Positions 12,008 to 23,521 are shown, counted from the stretch's first letter. The stretch: 64,000 nt of DNA from Dioscorea cayenensis subsp. rotundata (GCF_009730915.1 NC_052482.1:1240001-1304000); one strand, 5' to 3'. Notes: a model not told the origin generated them from the sequence alone. Numbers and translations: made by a program.

Positions 12008-12290
12008 GCATTGTAAATAAACAAATGTTTTTTCTCGTTGTAAAGTTCTTCTCTTCCATGTTTATTTATATGTATAAGTTAATTATTATTTAATAGTTCA
12101 AGTTTCTCTTTAAATATATCAGAGACCATTTAAAAAGGGCCTTCTCTGTTTAACATTCTAGGTTTTTATTTAAATATTTGTTTTAACGTTTAATTTGCTA
12201 GTTATCGTTTAAAACTTTTACGTTTCTCCTTAAACTATTGATCGTTTTCATTTAAACTGAATTAAGGATGTCGTTTAAGGATGTCACACA
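11640..12290. repeat. Array of CYGTTTAAA motifs, left arm of element A
   Basis: Short degenerate units such as CTCTGTTTAAATAT, CCATTTAAAC, CCGTTTAATTT and TCTGTTTAACATT recur every 20-40 bp, interrupted only by the 11814-12010 coding-like piece. The pyrimidine-GTTTAA side faces left, opposite to the right-arm arrays. Confidence 0.65.
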
Positions 12291-13059
12291 AGAATTAATG
12301 AAGCTAATAAATTTTCTAAAATTTAACATAAATATTGGAAGCATATATATATTTTTCCTCGTTATCAGTCAAACTCGGTCCCTCGTGCGTTTCCCTTTTA
12401 TTTCTCGGATCTGAAGCGTCAACCGGCTTGTGGACTTCACATCATAAATGAGAAGGAAGACCCCTTCCCTTGGACACCCCCTCCTCCTCCTTCTCCTTTT
12501 CCTTTGCTTCTTCTCAGATGAGTTTCTTCTTCATGCGATGGGTTGATTGGATTGGATTGGATTGTGGTAAGCAAAATTTTTGCGATGGGTTTATTCGAAG
12601 AGTTATGGAGGGCTTGTACTGGACCGTATGTGGAGATCCTGCAAGTCGGCGAGAGGGTGTCCAGGATATTCGCTTCAGTCAAACCACATTTTTTAGATCA
12701 ACTCTATCTTAAGTGTCATGGTCATCTTTTTCAGGAGAATCAATCAGTCACAATGACGCAACAAGTTAAACTATCTTTTCCTGTTGAAGTCGGAATGCCC
12801 ACGTAATTGCCTAACGGGTAAGCAATGACATGCAAACAATTAAGCGGGCATTTTGACTTAGTCAGGAAAAGAAAGTTTTCACTTATTGCTTGATTGCGGA
12901 GGATTCTCCAGAGGAGGATGACCATGACACATCACTAAAGATGGAGTTGATCTAAAAATATGACTCGATCGTTTATTCGGTAATTTTTGATTTAGAAGCA
13001 TTCTTGTAAATTTTAGATTAATTTTTATCAATAAAAATATATATTTATTTGATAAGTTT

Positions 13060-13620
13060 CATGGTAGCTTGGTATTCAAACGTGCACACTGATATTTAAA
13101 CAGGAAACATGATAAATTAATGATTGGGGGGGCTGAGTAGGTAGGAGGGGATGTTGCCGTCAGGAGAGGAGGTATATCGGCAGGGCGGGGTAGGGCGGGC
13201 CGGGTTCCTCCAGAGACGAGGTATTCTAGCGCGTGTTGGGCTGTCATTAGGTGAACGGCGTCGGAGGCGCCTTGAAGAGGATAACCTGTCATCCTGCCTT
13301 CACGCCAGTGGTTCGGGAGCAATAGCATCCCCCTGGTGGATAGCCCGAACGAATATTTGATATTTGTTCATCCGCATTCGCCGCGACCAGCTCAGGAAGC
13401 TAACATAATTAAACAACATAATGTCAGTGAAGAACATTTAATTTAAACAATAACAAACGGTTTTAAACAGGTAATCCAATTATTTAAACAGTGTAGTTAT
13501 TTTTTTAAACGATATCCCAAATAGTTAAACACCAATCCAAAAATTTAAACACCAATTCATATTTTTAAACAGAAAAGCTTGATATTTAAACGGAAACTCA
13601 TGATTTATTAACTCCTTTCC
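13060..13620. repeat. TTTAAACRG motif arrays in the right half of element A
   Basis: ATTTAAACAGG, TTTTAAACAGG, ATTTAAACAGTG, TTTAAACGAT, ATTTAAACACC and ATTTAAACGGAAAC recur, mainly at 13060-13110 and 13430-13600. The motif side (TTTAAAC followed by purine-G) is inverted relative to the left arm. Between the two clusters is a non-array stretch (13120-13400) with no recognised protein. Confidence 0.65.
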
Positions 13621-14330
13621 TTCGAGCGATGGCAATATTGCTTCTATCCTCGCTTGCTTCCGGTAACTACTTTCACCGAAGCACAGCATCCTCGGGGTCT
13701 TGCCAAATCGCACCTTTTTTCCAGTGCCCGTCAGCTCATAAAACCAAATGTTCAGTGCGACCGAGCAACCTTTGACGTACTCTGTTTTCGTTTTCTGCCC
13801 GGCGCATCTCGCTTGCACTAGAGCGGCCGCTTGTGGGACGTCCTCCATCAGGCACTTGTGCGTCGCTTGTGTCCATGCGTATCTTCATATGCTAGGTAGA
13901 TCATCGACGTAATCTACGATCCAATTCGGAACCGAGCATGAGGTATGTGGGAAGAGGATTGTACCCATGAGGTACACCATCAGGAGTTTGACAAAATTTT
14001 CTTCTTCTCCCTTCTGCCGAACAAGCTGGTCAAGTGTTCACTTGATGGAGTTTCTGTGTCTCTCGTAGGCTTTCGAAAATATCTATCTTTTAAAACGGAA
14101 TGTGCTTTCTTCTTTTTCTGAAATACGACTGCGTCTCCATCACAACGTAGTCCAAGAACGAGAGCCATATCTTCGGGCATGAAACTTATCAAGCTATCCC
14201 CGATCTTGAATTTGTTGGTGCAGCTATCATATCTCTGCAGCAAAGAATCAAGGAGGGCCCTCTCTTGGAACACAACTTCAATCTCAGTGAATGCTACAAA
14301 CTCAGCCAAAGTCTCCACTACCGATGTCAA
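13525..14330 (-). pseudogene. Cargo gene remnant: plant-mobile-domain / Ulp1-MULE-type protein
   Basis: Read on the minus strand from 14330. Piece one (14330-13980) contains LLQRYDSCTNKFKIGDSLI and PEDMALVLGLRCDG, similar to the N-terminal domain of proteins that plant MULEs often carry (plant mobile domain or DUF1985-like, sometimes fused to an Ulp1 protease). A frame change near 13985 leads to a stretch with LFPHTSCSVPNWIVDYVDDL, then a stop in copy 1 that is absent in copy 2. A further piece (13848-13525) has GCSVALNIWFYELTGTGKK and GKTPRMLCFGESSYRKQA. Frame switches and a stop mean it is not translated as one chain unless spliced. No protease catalytic triad is visible. Confidence 0.55.
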
Positions 14331-14369
14331 GTAGCATCACCATTAACTAGGTTGACTGCCATAATCACA

Positions 14370-14630
14370 AGCCTGCGACAATAACCACACATTAAACAAT
14401 ATTCAGATAAATTTAAGCAGAAAGTAAAGGTTTTTAAACGTTAATCTAAATTCTTAAACGAAGACATAAAATAGTTAAATGGTAACCTCATTATATAAGC
14501 AGAAACAATAAATCTTACAAGAAACCTCAAATGTTTAAATAAAATCCCAATACTTAAACAGAAACCACATTTTTAAAACTGCAACCATATTAACTTAAAC
14601 GGAAACCTACATTGTAAATATTACACAACA
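14370..14630. repeat. TTTAAAC motif array upstream of the cargo gene
   Basis: Units such as ATTAAACAATATT, TTTTTAAACGTT, TTCTTAAACGAAGAC, ACTTAAACAGAAACC and TTAAACGGAAACC. One unit (around 14437-14455) is missing from the block copy 2 counterpart, showing unit gain or loss. Confidence 0.6.
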
Positions 14631-15264
14631 TAACTATCAAAAAATCTCTTTCGTATACGAGCAGAGTCGAAAAACAAAAAAACAAAACCCTAGCCGATAA
14701 ATCTCCCTACAGATTTCAATATCATCCAATAAAAACAAGACCACAAAACAAAACAGAGAAATCTTTGTCTAACAGAATTGTTTATTAAAAAAACCCCCTA
14801 AACACAACTTCTTCAACGGCGTCCGCCTCGGCTCATACTTTAGATTGCACACTGATGGAATGCCGAATACTTGAGTGGGAATTCTTCTTCGAGAGAATGG
14901 TGGAAAGCGATGTTTTTTTTCGATACAATGATGCACAGGCGGAGACAACTTTGGAAATGGAAAAGCTAAAGAGGTGAAGAAAAAAAAAGTTTAACCGACG
15001 ACAGTAAGAGTCTCTAGGGATTAACCAAAAAAGTAACCCCCCACTTCCTCTCATACTGGGAACATGATTGCACTGCCACGACTCCCCATACAAGAGGCAA
15101 ATTTGTCCATAAAATTCAAATGTAATTCTGTTAACCACCGTTACATGCTTGGGGGGTTTAAAAATTATTATATTTAAAAGGAAGGGATTTTTATGGATAG
15201 TCAAATTAAGAGGGTGTTTTTGTGCATATTGCAAACTTATAGGGGTGTTTTTGGCAATTTCCAC

Positions 15265-15840
15265 TAAAACACTTATATAAGGACTATATTAATGAAGAAT
15301 AAAAATATTTATTAACATTAAAAAAAAATTAAAATTATTTTTGAAAAAAAACTAAAATGCAATATTTTAATTTTAATTAACAAATTTTTTAATTTAATTA
15401 ATTGCATTTTAATTTTAATTAACATTAATTAAAATTAAAATGCAATTAATTAAATTAAAAATTTTTCCCATCAATCAAACATATAAAAATATTCCATTTT
15501 AACCCCACCCCACACTCTTTTCTTAAAGCTTCGCATATAAAAATATGAGAATGAGAGTGACCTCGTTCTCATTCTTTTCACACCTTTATCTAATTAAATA
15601 AATAAATAAATAAATAATAATAATAATATAATTAATTATTAGGTCATTCTCATTCTTTTCACACCTTTATCTACTAAAAACAATAAAAATAGGAATAAAA
15701 ATAAAAGTAAAATTATTTATTATTCATCTAATTATTATTTTACGCAATAATAATAGTAATTAATTAATTAATTAATATTTATATATATATTGAGCTCCGT
15801 CTCTTTGGCATCTATCTCTTTCTCTAGGGTTTCAGTGGCA
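15265..15840. promoter_or_regulatory. Upstream region of the OB-fold gene
   Basis: AT-rich region 5' of the OB-fold gene. It holds a long palindrome (15386-15461). It also holds a direct repeat, ATTCTCATTCTTTTCACACC, at about 15568 and 15646, separated by an AAAT/AAT microsatellite whose unit structure differs between block copies. The pyrimidine-rich leader just before the ATG contains TTTCTCTAGGGTTTC, a TAGGGTTT telo-box-like element common in plant housekeeping leaders. No TATA box can be picked with confidence among the many AT runs. Confidence 0.5.
15386..15461. repeat. 76-bp near-perfect palindrome
   Basis: Two 37-base arms are exact reverse complements around a 2-base centre (CA at 15423-15424). 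Key core: AATTGCATTTTAATTTTAATT against its inverse. Copy 2 has lost about 40 bases from the left arm and keeps a shorter hairpin near 53230-53280. Confidence 0.85.
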
Positions 15841-18800
15841 ATGGCGACGGCTTCAGCGCAGGGGCCAACGACGAAGAGGAAGCCAATCTTCACCAAGGTC
15901 GATCAGCTCAAGCCTGGAACCAATGGCCACACGCTCACGCTTAAGGTTCTCAGCTCCAAGCCGGTGCCGCAGAAGATCCGCCCCGCTACCTCCCAACTCC
16001 GCCAAACCCGCATCGCCGAGTGCGTCGTCGGAGACGAGACCGGAACCATCATCTTCACCGCCCGGAACGACCAAGGTCGGATCTTTTTACCTATTTCTCC
16101 CTTTCTTCATTAATCCATGTGAATGTCTGATTTAGGTTTTTATTTTGCACATGTGTCTGTGAATTTTCAATCCCTGTTCATATCTTGGAGGAATTTATAC
16201 ACTTATTTGGTTTTAGGATTAGTGTTGGAATGCATCTTATTGTTTGATTTAACTATATATTTTTGCATTGAATTTTGAATTGTTAAATTGTGAATATGAC
16301 TGTTTGTATATATTCCCTTAAATTATTGCATGTTTTTGTTGTTATATGTTCAACAAATCAATCTTTGCAAGTATGCACTTCAAAGTTTCTATTTTTCCAA
16401 GTTTATGTTTTGATTTGTCAATGAGTTGATTGAAGTTTTGAGATTTCAATGACATGCTTATGCTTATATTGGATGAACCTCAACAAGAATAAGTAAAAGT
16501 CATGTCATTTGATGGAGACTTAAGGGTTTATATCTCTAGAGATATTCTGTGGTGCCTTGTGCATATGTGCAAAGATTTAATATTTGTCAAGGGCGTCGGA
16601 AGGTGATATCATCGGTGATGGCCATTTTTGCGAAATAAATCCTTGATAGAGCTCGTAATTATGACCTTTGTAGCAATTTTCAATTAGATCTGACTGAGAA
16701 GTTGATTAAAGTAAAGAAAGAAATGGTTGCGTAAGACCTTTAAGTAAGAGTGTCAATCCTTTGTTTGCATTCCACTTCTTTCTGCTTTTTTAAAGGAAGT
16801 TGATCGATCATGGTTTCATTAATGATGCTTTTTATATCTAATTTGTCAATAAGTGTTATTGTTCTTTTTTATTTTGATGTGAGTTGTCTAAAATATTCTA
16901 AGTAAAGAAAGAGCATTTTCATGTTAAGTCAATCTGTCAACAAGTACAATAAGCTCATGGTTGCATAGACTAATTTGATGATTTATACAAAGAATGCTTT
17001 CTTACATATTGAGATTTCTTTCGAACTTTTATATAAATGGTTGTTGGTGGTTTTAGATCATAGAGGCCAAAAATGTCAAAGATATGACCTCTGCAAATTA
17101 TACATTATCAAATTTGAGTTTTTTTTTTTAATCTAAATCACTGGACGGGAGACAACAGGTGATATTTGTAACTTAATGTTCGGCAACAAACTTAGTTGAT
17201 GTATATAAAACAATATAAAACAGTGTCTTGCTAATTTTGAGTTCTTCTTTCTCCATGAAACTATTTGTCCTTTGTCTTTCAGACACTTGAATGCCTTTTT
17301 GAAGCCACTACTATTTATTTGTTAGGGAGAAAACTAAAAAGTGAAGATAGCAGGTTAGTGCAAAGAGGATTGTTACAGCACTGTTTTAATTGTGCTGAAA
17401 GAGATTCTCTGTCCATTTCTTCTATATGGCAAAGAAAAGTGAGCCACCTTTTAAATCCTCAACTGTTCCTTCAGAAGTACCAGTGGCCCCTAAAATTTGT
17501 TAAGGTGAGGGCCTTAACATAGGAGACATGCTAAAGGATGAAGCGATAGGTCTAGACTTATCATGAAATTAACTTAACATTGGAGGATAGAAAGCCATTT
17601 TCATTTAAATTTCTTCTTCTAGATGATAAGGTGGTGATAATTTATGATGGCGATGTTATTCCATCAGCAATGTCTACATGTGGGGTTTAACAAAAATTAT
17701 TCAAGAGTCTGTCCTAGTGGATTTATTGATTTCCCTGCAGGATGTGCAAACAAGCAAGCTTGCATAATTTTATGACTTGAATGTTACACTTGAGGCCTCA
17801 TGATCTATTCATAAATAGCTTGCATCAGTTGAATGAGGGAGCTGTCATACTAGATATCTAGAGTCATGATGTTTTAAATATTTACCAAAGATAAATAAAT
17901 TTGATGCATATTTTTTATTATGGGCCTTCCATTTTGTGATCATCTGGTCAATCAGACAAATCTTTTGTATCTATATGTACGAAAACATGATGTTCCATTA
18001 GCCAGTTTAGGTGCGAATTGCATAAAATGGAGGCTGATCGGTATTTCCTGCGGCAATAAGTGCTTTCAGGCACCGCAGAATGATGGGGATCCAATGAAAT
18101 CTTTATTTGAGTCTTGACTTGGGATCCACAATATATTTGGTCTGCTGGTATTTTAATTAGAGGTAGTTATACTACTCTGGTTTGTTAAGTCTAACATAAG
18201 GCTTGCTGGAACAAAGCTAGTTAATCCGCCATCATCTAGTGTTCAATTGCAAAAGCTTTAAAGCTTCTAGTGTGAAGTGTGAAGTGTGAAGTGTGAACTT
18301 ATTTAGTGAACTGCATAGCTGAAAGCATCTGAAAAAGACAAACTCCACATTCTTATCGTACTTGCTGAAAATGGAATAGTACTTAAAATGAGTGTTCACA
18401 AAAGGAAAAATCTTTAATTACTTGGCATTGTTTTTATATGTTACAACAGAGATTAGTATCAAGAATGAGATTTTAAGGCTTATTGATATGCTAAACATAG
18501 AGTCTTTCATGATGACTACAGCTTCCAAACTTATCTGTATCTGCTCCAGCAAAAGTGGCTGAAATTTGTCTTTCATGAATCTATGTTGGCTGTCTTTGTC
18601 TTAGCCAATCATTCTATCAATTTTGATACCTTTTCGTATGTTAATCTTGTTACATGTTCAGTCGAGAAACTTGGTGCATATTGCATATGAACCAAAACAA
18701 ACAAACTAATATTTAACGGCAAAAATTCTTCGTCCTGTTCCTTCATCTCTTGAAAAATTACATTATTCACCCAAATTTGATAATGAGCTATCAACCTTTT

Positions 18801-19011
18801 TTTTTGTCCCTTTATTTCAGTTGATTTAATGAAGCCAGACGGCACTGTGATTGTCCGCAACGCAAAGATCGACATGTTCAAGGGATCAATGAGGTTGGCA
18901 GTCGACAAATGGGGTCGTGTCGAGGTTACTGAACCTGCTACCTTTACAGTAAAAGAAGACAACAATCTGTCTCTGGTGGAATATGAGCTGGTTAATGTCG
19001 TCGAAGAATGA
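15841..19011 (+). CDS. At4g28440-like OB-fold nucleic-acid-binding protein (copy 1, intact)
   Basis: Two-exon gene: 15841-16075 and 18821-19011, encoding 141 residues. The donor AAG|GTCGGA and acceptor TTTCAG|TTGATT join in frame (CAA G|TT gives Gln-Val). The product is a small single-domain OB-fold protein of the plant At4g28440 / SOSS-B-like type, expected to bind single-stranded nucleic acid; its exact role is unknown. Landmarks: FTKVDQLKPGTNGHTLTLKV near residue 20, the strand segment RIAECVVGDETGTIIFTARN around 60-79, VDLMKPDGTVIVRNAKIDMF, GSMRLAVDKWGR and the C-terminus SLVEYELVNVVEE. The ATG follows a pyrimidine-rich leader; an upstream in-frame extension has no ATG. The 2.7-kb intron has no convincing exon. 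It converges on NDUFS5. The gene is repeated at 53673-56821. Confidence 0.92.
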
Positions 19012-20503
19012 ACAAAAACTATTTAGAAAGCCTTTTTTACAGGCTTTAATCTAATATCGTCGGTCAATAGCTATATGTCATCGCAAAAGCTGAATTGTCA
19101 CTATAACATACAAAATCTCGAAGAAGCTAGCTATGCTCATGTTAACCGTATTATTTATTCGATGGCGTAGAGTTTGGGGATATAAAACATATAAAGAAAT
19201 GTTAGCGATGAGTAACGCTATTGTATTGAATAGGCTTTTCTAATTGAATCTATATCATATAACATGAAATCTGAGAAAAAAAATAATTAGTTATTGCTTT
19301 AATTGCATAAGTTTGTGATGCAGGGACTACCACATGACATTCAACACAGGCTTGCATTATAGTCATGATTTTTCAGCAAACTGATAAGAAAAATTCATTG
19401 AAGAATGAGTTACCAGAAAGTTAGATGTAATGAGGGTGGTTGTCATGTGATTGTTTAAAATAATTAGATTTTAAACACGGTACTGATTAATTGTTAGATG
19501 TTATCGTGATTCGATTTAGTCAATTTGGTACAAAAATTATTATGATGTTAAACTTTTAGGAACCTGCTTAAATTTGTTGGTTTGATTATAACAAAATTAA
19601 AGAGTTTAATTAGAAAAATTTTAAGCTCTTATTAGCAAGATAAGAAAATAAGAATTCTCTTCTCCTTTGCTCCAGAGTTTCTTCCTGTTTACTGGAGGAA
19701 TTGAGTTACTTATCATTGAAAGTTTAGGAAGGAAAATAAAAGAAGGGTTAAAAGAGGGTAAAAAAAAAAAACTTCCTTTGTTTGAATATATATTTTTTTA
19801 AATTTAATGAAAGTAAAAAAAATGATTAACTCTGACTCTTCGTAACCTCTTTTTTTTTTTACCTTGACTTGGAGCGTCGAGGGAATGAAGCTTACAAAAA
19901 AATCTATAACTTCTAAAATACTATAATAACCTTAAATTTTTAAATTAATTATAAAATCTTACTTTATAATATAACTATAAGTGATAAATCATATTATTAT
20001 ACATTTTTTACTTTCCTTTCCCTTGTCTAGCCTTATTAAATAACCTTTTTTTTTTCCTCTTTTGATTACCCAAACGAAGATTCAATCCTCCTTTTCCTTT
20101 CTCATGTTTTTTTTTCCTTACTTTCCCTTCTACTTTTGAATCCGGATACTATATTAATTTCAAAGGATAATTGATCCTCCTTAATTGGTACACCTGACAA
20201 AAACCAGAAATTCCGACCTATTGTCCTCAAACTACTACTACTCAAAGAAATACAGTAATACAAAGATGACAGTTTTAATCTTATGAGCAGCATTTCAGAA
20301 CAGAAATGATTGAATCATAAGGTATGAAATACATGATTCTCTAAAGTTCAGAGACAATATTATTATCTTGGTATAAAAATGTACACCAAGAATATCAACA
20401 ACGAAAATCGACAGCAAACAAGCTAGTCTCTGACTGAAACAAAGCATTCATTTGTAATAGAACCACATGAAACAGTATTTTCCACCTGAATTTTAAATTT
20501 GTT
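19012..20503. other. Convergent 3' intergenic region, copy 1
   Basis: Between the OB-fold stop and the NDUFS5 stop. Carries both 3' UTRs and low-complexity pyrimidine runs. Poly-A and poly-T runs near 19757 and 19850 are longer than in copy 2. No gene seen. Confidence 0.55.
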
Positions 20504-22973
20504 CTAATGGTGGGATGTTGCTGCAACTCCTTCCCCCTCCTTGGCCTTCTGTGCGGCTGCTCTTATCTGACGTTGCTCTTCTTTATAAATCCTATTCCTT
20601 CTTTGGAACTGCAAAGAGTCATAGATTAAAGTGAGGCGAAAAGATTTATTCAGACATCTAATTTCCGAGAATCTACATATGCAATCTTTACACAATGACT
20701 TACATACATTCGCAAACGAGCATGCACAGTCGTGCAATAGCATGTGAATCACGAGGGAAAATTGCATTGACATGAAAGTAAATTAGTTCACCATCAGAAA
20801 TTTGGTAAATGCTGTTATTATATTAGAAAAGTATAACTCTATTTGTATATTATTTTGGTAACTTCAGTACTGAGATTCAAGTTGATTTTAGATAGATTAA
20901 AAATTGAACAGATGCGAAAAAGGTTCAAAGAATATGTGGCAAAGGAGGGAATGAAGAATGATGCCTGATGGTGGTGATATGCATTTTTGAAGATGATAGG
21001 TGAAAAAAATAAAAATAATAAAAATGAAGTCGAAAAATGAAGAATAATAAACTCAATGTGAGATATTCACAATTCACATTTCTTACTAGGAAGACGTAGA
21101 AAGAAAAAGCAAAGGGAATAATGATCAGGGATCATGTCAAAAGAAGAAAAAAAGAAAAAAATTAGATGAGAATACTGAAAAAAAGTTAAATTCAACCATT
21201 ATTCCTTCCCTTTCCATGATCAGCTGAGATTAGAATTATCAAACTGTCTTAGTTTTTGTGCATTTCTCTATAGGCAAATGATACCACACAAAGAATAAAT
21301 TTTTATTTTTGAATGCAGAAGATTAAGGTTGAGATGCAATCAAAGCATGATCTCATCATCCATAAAAACTGAATGAACAGCTATCTACAAAAACCACAAG
21401 GCCAAACAGGATTATATTTATCACCTCATGTTGCAGAGAGAGGAACTTTTATTTAGCATGTAGAAGGCTATGTAAATGATTGAATGCAATTCAAATCATG
21501 CTTTTCATCCACAAAACAGCTGAATGAATCAATGACTAACTATGCAGGAAACCAAAGGCAACAGAGGACTGTATCCAACACTAAAAACCGACACTTGAAG
21601 CAAAAATAGACTACAATATTAAATGTGCTGCATCGAAAGCCAGATCCTGCAGAACATTCTAGAGCTACAGACCTAGGAATAAGTTCCCTTGAAGTCTTTT
21701 CTTTCCATCTTTTTCAGGGAGATATATGTCCTGTTAAAACCATGGCTGTCAGTAAATTTCCTAGAGATGGGGATAAAACCAAAAGCAACAAGGAGTGCAT
21801 CCAACACTAAAAAATGGGCACTTCAAGAAGAATAGAATACTATATTCAATGTGCCGGGTTGAAAGCAAGATCCTGCAGAGCATTCTAGAACTACAGACCT
21901 AGGGAACAAGTTGCCTTGAAGTCTTTTTCTCTTATCCTCTTTTCAGGGAGATATATGTCCTGATAGAACCATGGCTGTCAGTCAATTTCCTAGAGCCGGG
22001 GCCTATCCTCTTTTTTCCTTCTCTCTTACTACTTATCTAAACTGGTGTATCAAAAGGTAAACCATTACAAAATCAACACCTATAAATTAGTTTTTGGGGA
22101 TTCCGATATACAATGATCTATCCTAAAAACAATCATATGGCAAGATTAAAAACTTGATAAATAGACTAGATTCAGTTAGATTTAAAATTAAAATTTCAAT
22201 TCATCAATGCATTATCAGATCTATAAGATGAGAATAAGTAGGATTTCTACAAGGATTTCAAGATGTACAGAATTGCAGAATAAGGTTCTGAATAATGACA
22301 CAACTGTTTCAGATTAACATTTGCTGGTAGCATTAACCATAAAGTATATGAAAATCCTTTAAGAAAAAAACAAGAAAACCTCTATCAATACTCGACAATG
22401 AGAAATATCTTTATCAAGGAACCCCATTTCAAGCAATAATTAGAATTAGGAAAGAAGTACTAAAGATTAAGCAGAAAAAGAAACCACATTTTTAAACTTA
22501 AGCGAAAACAAATATCAAATGAGAGATAATTATCAAAGGACCAATTTTTTTACCTAATATTCATGAAAACAAAAAGGAAAGCACAAGTTTACCAATAATC
22601 ATCCAACAAATGAGAAAAACAACCATCAAAGGAACAATCTTTGAACTACTCTGATGAAATTCAACTATAATCATACAATCAAACAAAAAATAATCAATCA
22701 TCAACCAACATTGACAAAGATAATAATCAAAGAACCATAATTTAAACTAATTCCCATAAAAATCAACACAAATCATGCAATAAAACAAAGATTGTGATCT
22801 AAATCACTGAGATTTGGGGATACCTCCTTGGAATGATGAAGGCACTCAAAATAGTCCTCACGGAGGAGCTTGCAGTCCTTCGGCTCACGGCATCGAGACA
22901 TACACTCGCTGAAATCGTTCCAGAAGTCGTAGCACCGGCCCTTGTTCCCGGAGATTCCCCACCCGGAAGCCAT
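20504..22973 (-). CDS. NDUFS5: NADH dehydrogenase (ubiquinone) iron-sulfur protein 5 / 15-kDa subunit (copy 1)
   Basis: Two exons on the minus strand: 22973-22824 (50 codons) and 20608-20504 (34 codons and TAG), giving 84 residues, close to the Arabidopsis homologues. It is an accessory subunit of mitochondrial complex I, on the intermembrane-space side of the membrane arm. Exon 1 carries the twin CX9C motif: C14-X9-C24 (CYDFWNDFSEC) and C34-X9-C44 (CKLLREDYFEC), with an extra C28. This is the signature of proteins oxidatively folded by the MIA40 pathway, so no N-terminal presequence is needed. Exon 2 is basic and charged (FQRRNRIYKEEQRQIRAAA). Donor GAG|GTATCC; acceptor TTTGCAG|TTCC. The 2.2-kb intron contains a tandem duplication. 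The leader holds a (GA)n/(CT)n tract. The same protein is encoded at 58302-60790. Confidence 0.94.
21545..22010. repeat. 239-bp tandem duplication in the NDUFS5 intron (copy 1)
   Basis: Two diverged direct copies share GATCCTGCAGA.CATTCTAGA, CTACAGACCTAGG.A.AAGTT, CAGGGAGATATATGTCCTG and CCATGGCTGTCAGT.AATTTCC. The same landmark recurs at 21717 and 21956, giving a period of about 239 bp. Also present in copy 2 (about 59335-59810). Confidence 0.85.
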
Positions 22974-22983
22974 CTCCGCCGCC

Positions 22984-23018
22984 TCTCCCTCTCTCTCTCT
23001 CTCTCTCTCTCGCTCTCG
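22984..23018. repeat. (CT)n tract in the NDUFS5 leader
   Basis: CT microsatellite just upstream of the NDUFS5 ATG (GA on the gene strand). The copy 2 tract at about 60800-60829 is shorter and interrupted differently. GA-rich leaders are common in plant genes; regulation is not shown. Confidence 0.8.
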
Positions 23019-23521
23019 ACGAAGACTTCGATGGAGATCTTATGAGACTGAAGCCATTGTGCGGAAGCTACAAAACCGTTGGATTTGTCTCGGGATCCGC
23101 TCTTTGATTTATAAGTTTTTCCAAACTTTTTAAAATAAATTAAGGATATATTTGTTTTTTTACTTAATTTATTTTTAAATTTTCATTTAATCTCTTTTTA
23201 ACTCGATTTATTTTCTGAAATTTCATCGTAAAACTCTAATAACTTATTTTCTGAAATTCATGTCCATATAATAAAATTTTAATCACTTTATCATAAACTT
23301 CTGACGAGTTAATAAATTTTTTAAAAAAATCATTAAATTACTATAATCGATGCATCACTGTAATCTTTGTCAAAAAAAAAAAAAAATTAAAAAATTAACT
23401 AAAATTTTTAGTTAATTATTATTAATCAAAATTAAATTATTAAATTTGAAAAATGATTTACGAGGGTTAGAATAGGATGCCTTTCTTAATGGTGATTGAA
23501 TCTTTTAAGAGTTAATTTTAA

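Larger units (their letters stand above)
10859..15264. mobile_element. Mutator-like element A (copy 1), 4.4 kb
   Basis: Bounded by a near-perfect 9-bp target-site duplication: TAAAACAAT at 10850-10858 and TAAAACACT at 15265-15273 (8 of 9 match). The left end reads GAGAAAATTACTG and the right end, inverted, reads GTGGAAATTGCCA: short degenerate terminal inverted repeats. A 9-bp duplication is the Mutator (MULE) signature. Inside, the left part holds MuDR-transposase-like remnants on + and the right part a cargo gene remnant on -, separated by arrays of TTTAAAC-type motifs. No intact transposase frame remains, so this copy looks non-autonomous. The same element with the same flanks is in block copy 2. 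Element B has matching ends. Confidence 0.82.

Noticed and set aside
14833-15264. 143-codon minus-strand frame at the right end of element A (also 52687-53139)
   Set aside because: It starts at the very terminus of the transposon and has low-complexity composition. No recognisable motif, so not called as a gene.
15853-16135. Alternative frames over OB-fold exon 1 and its copy 2 counterpart
   Set aside because: The +1 frame joins to exon 2 with the expected protein; the others are shadows.
17265-18117. Open frames of 60-85 codons in the OB-fold intron (also 55096-55949)
   Set aside because: Not recognisable as protein. They lie inside a phase-compatible intron and are not needed to complete the OB-fold product.
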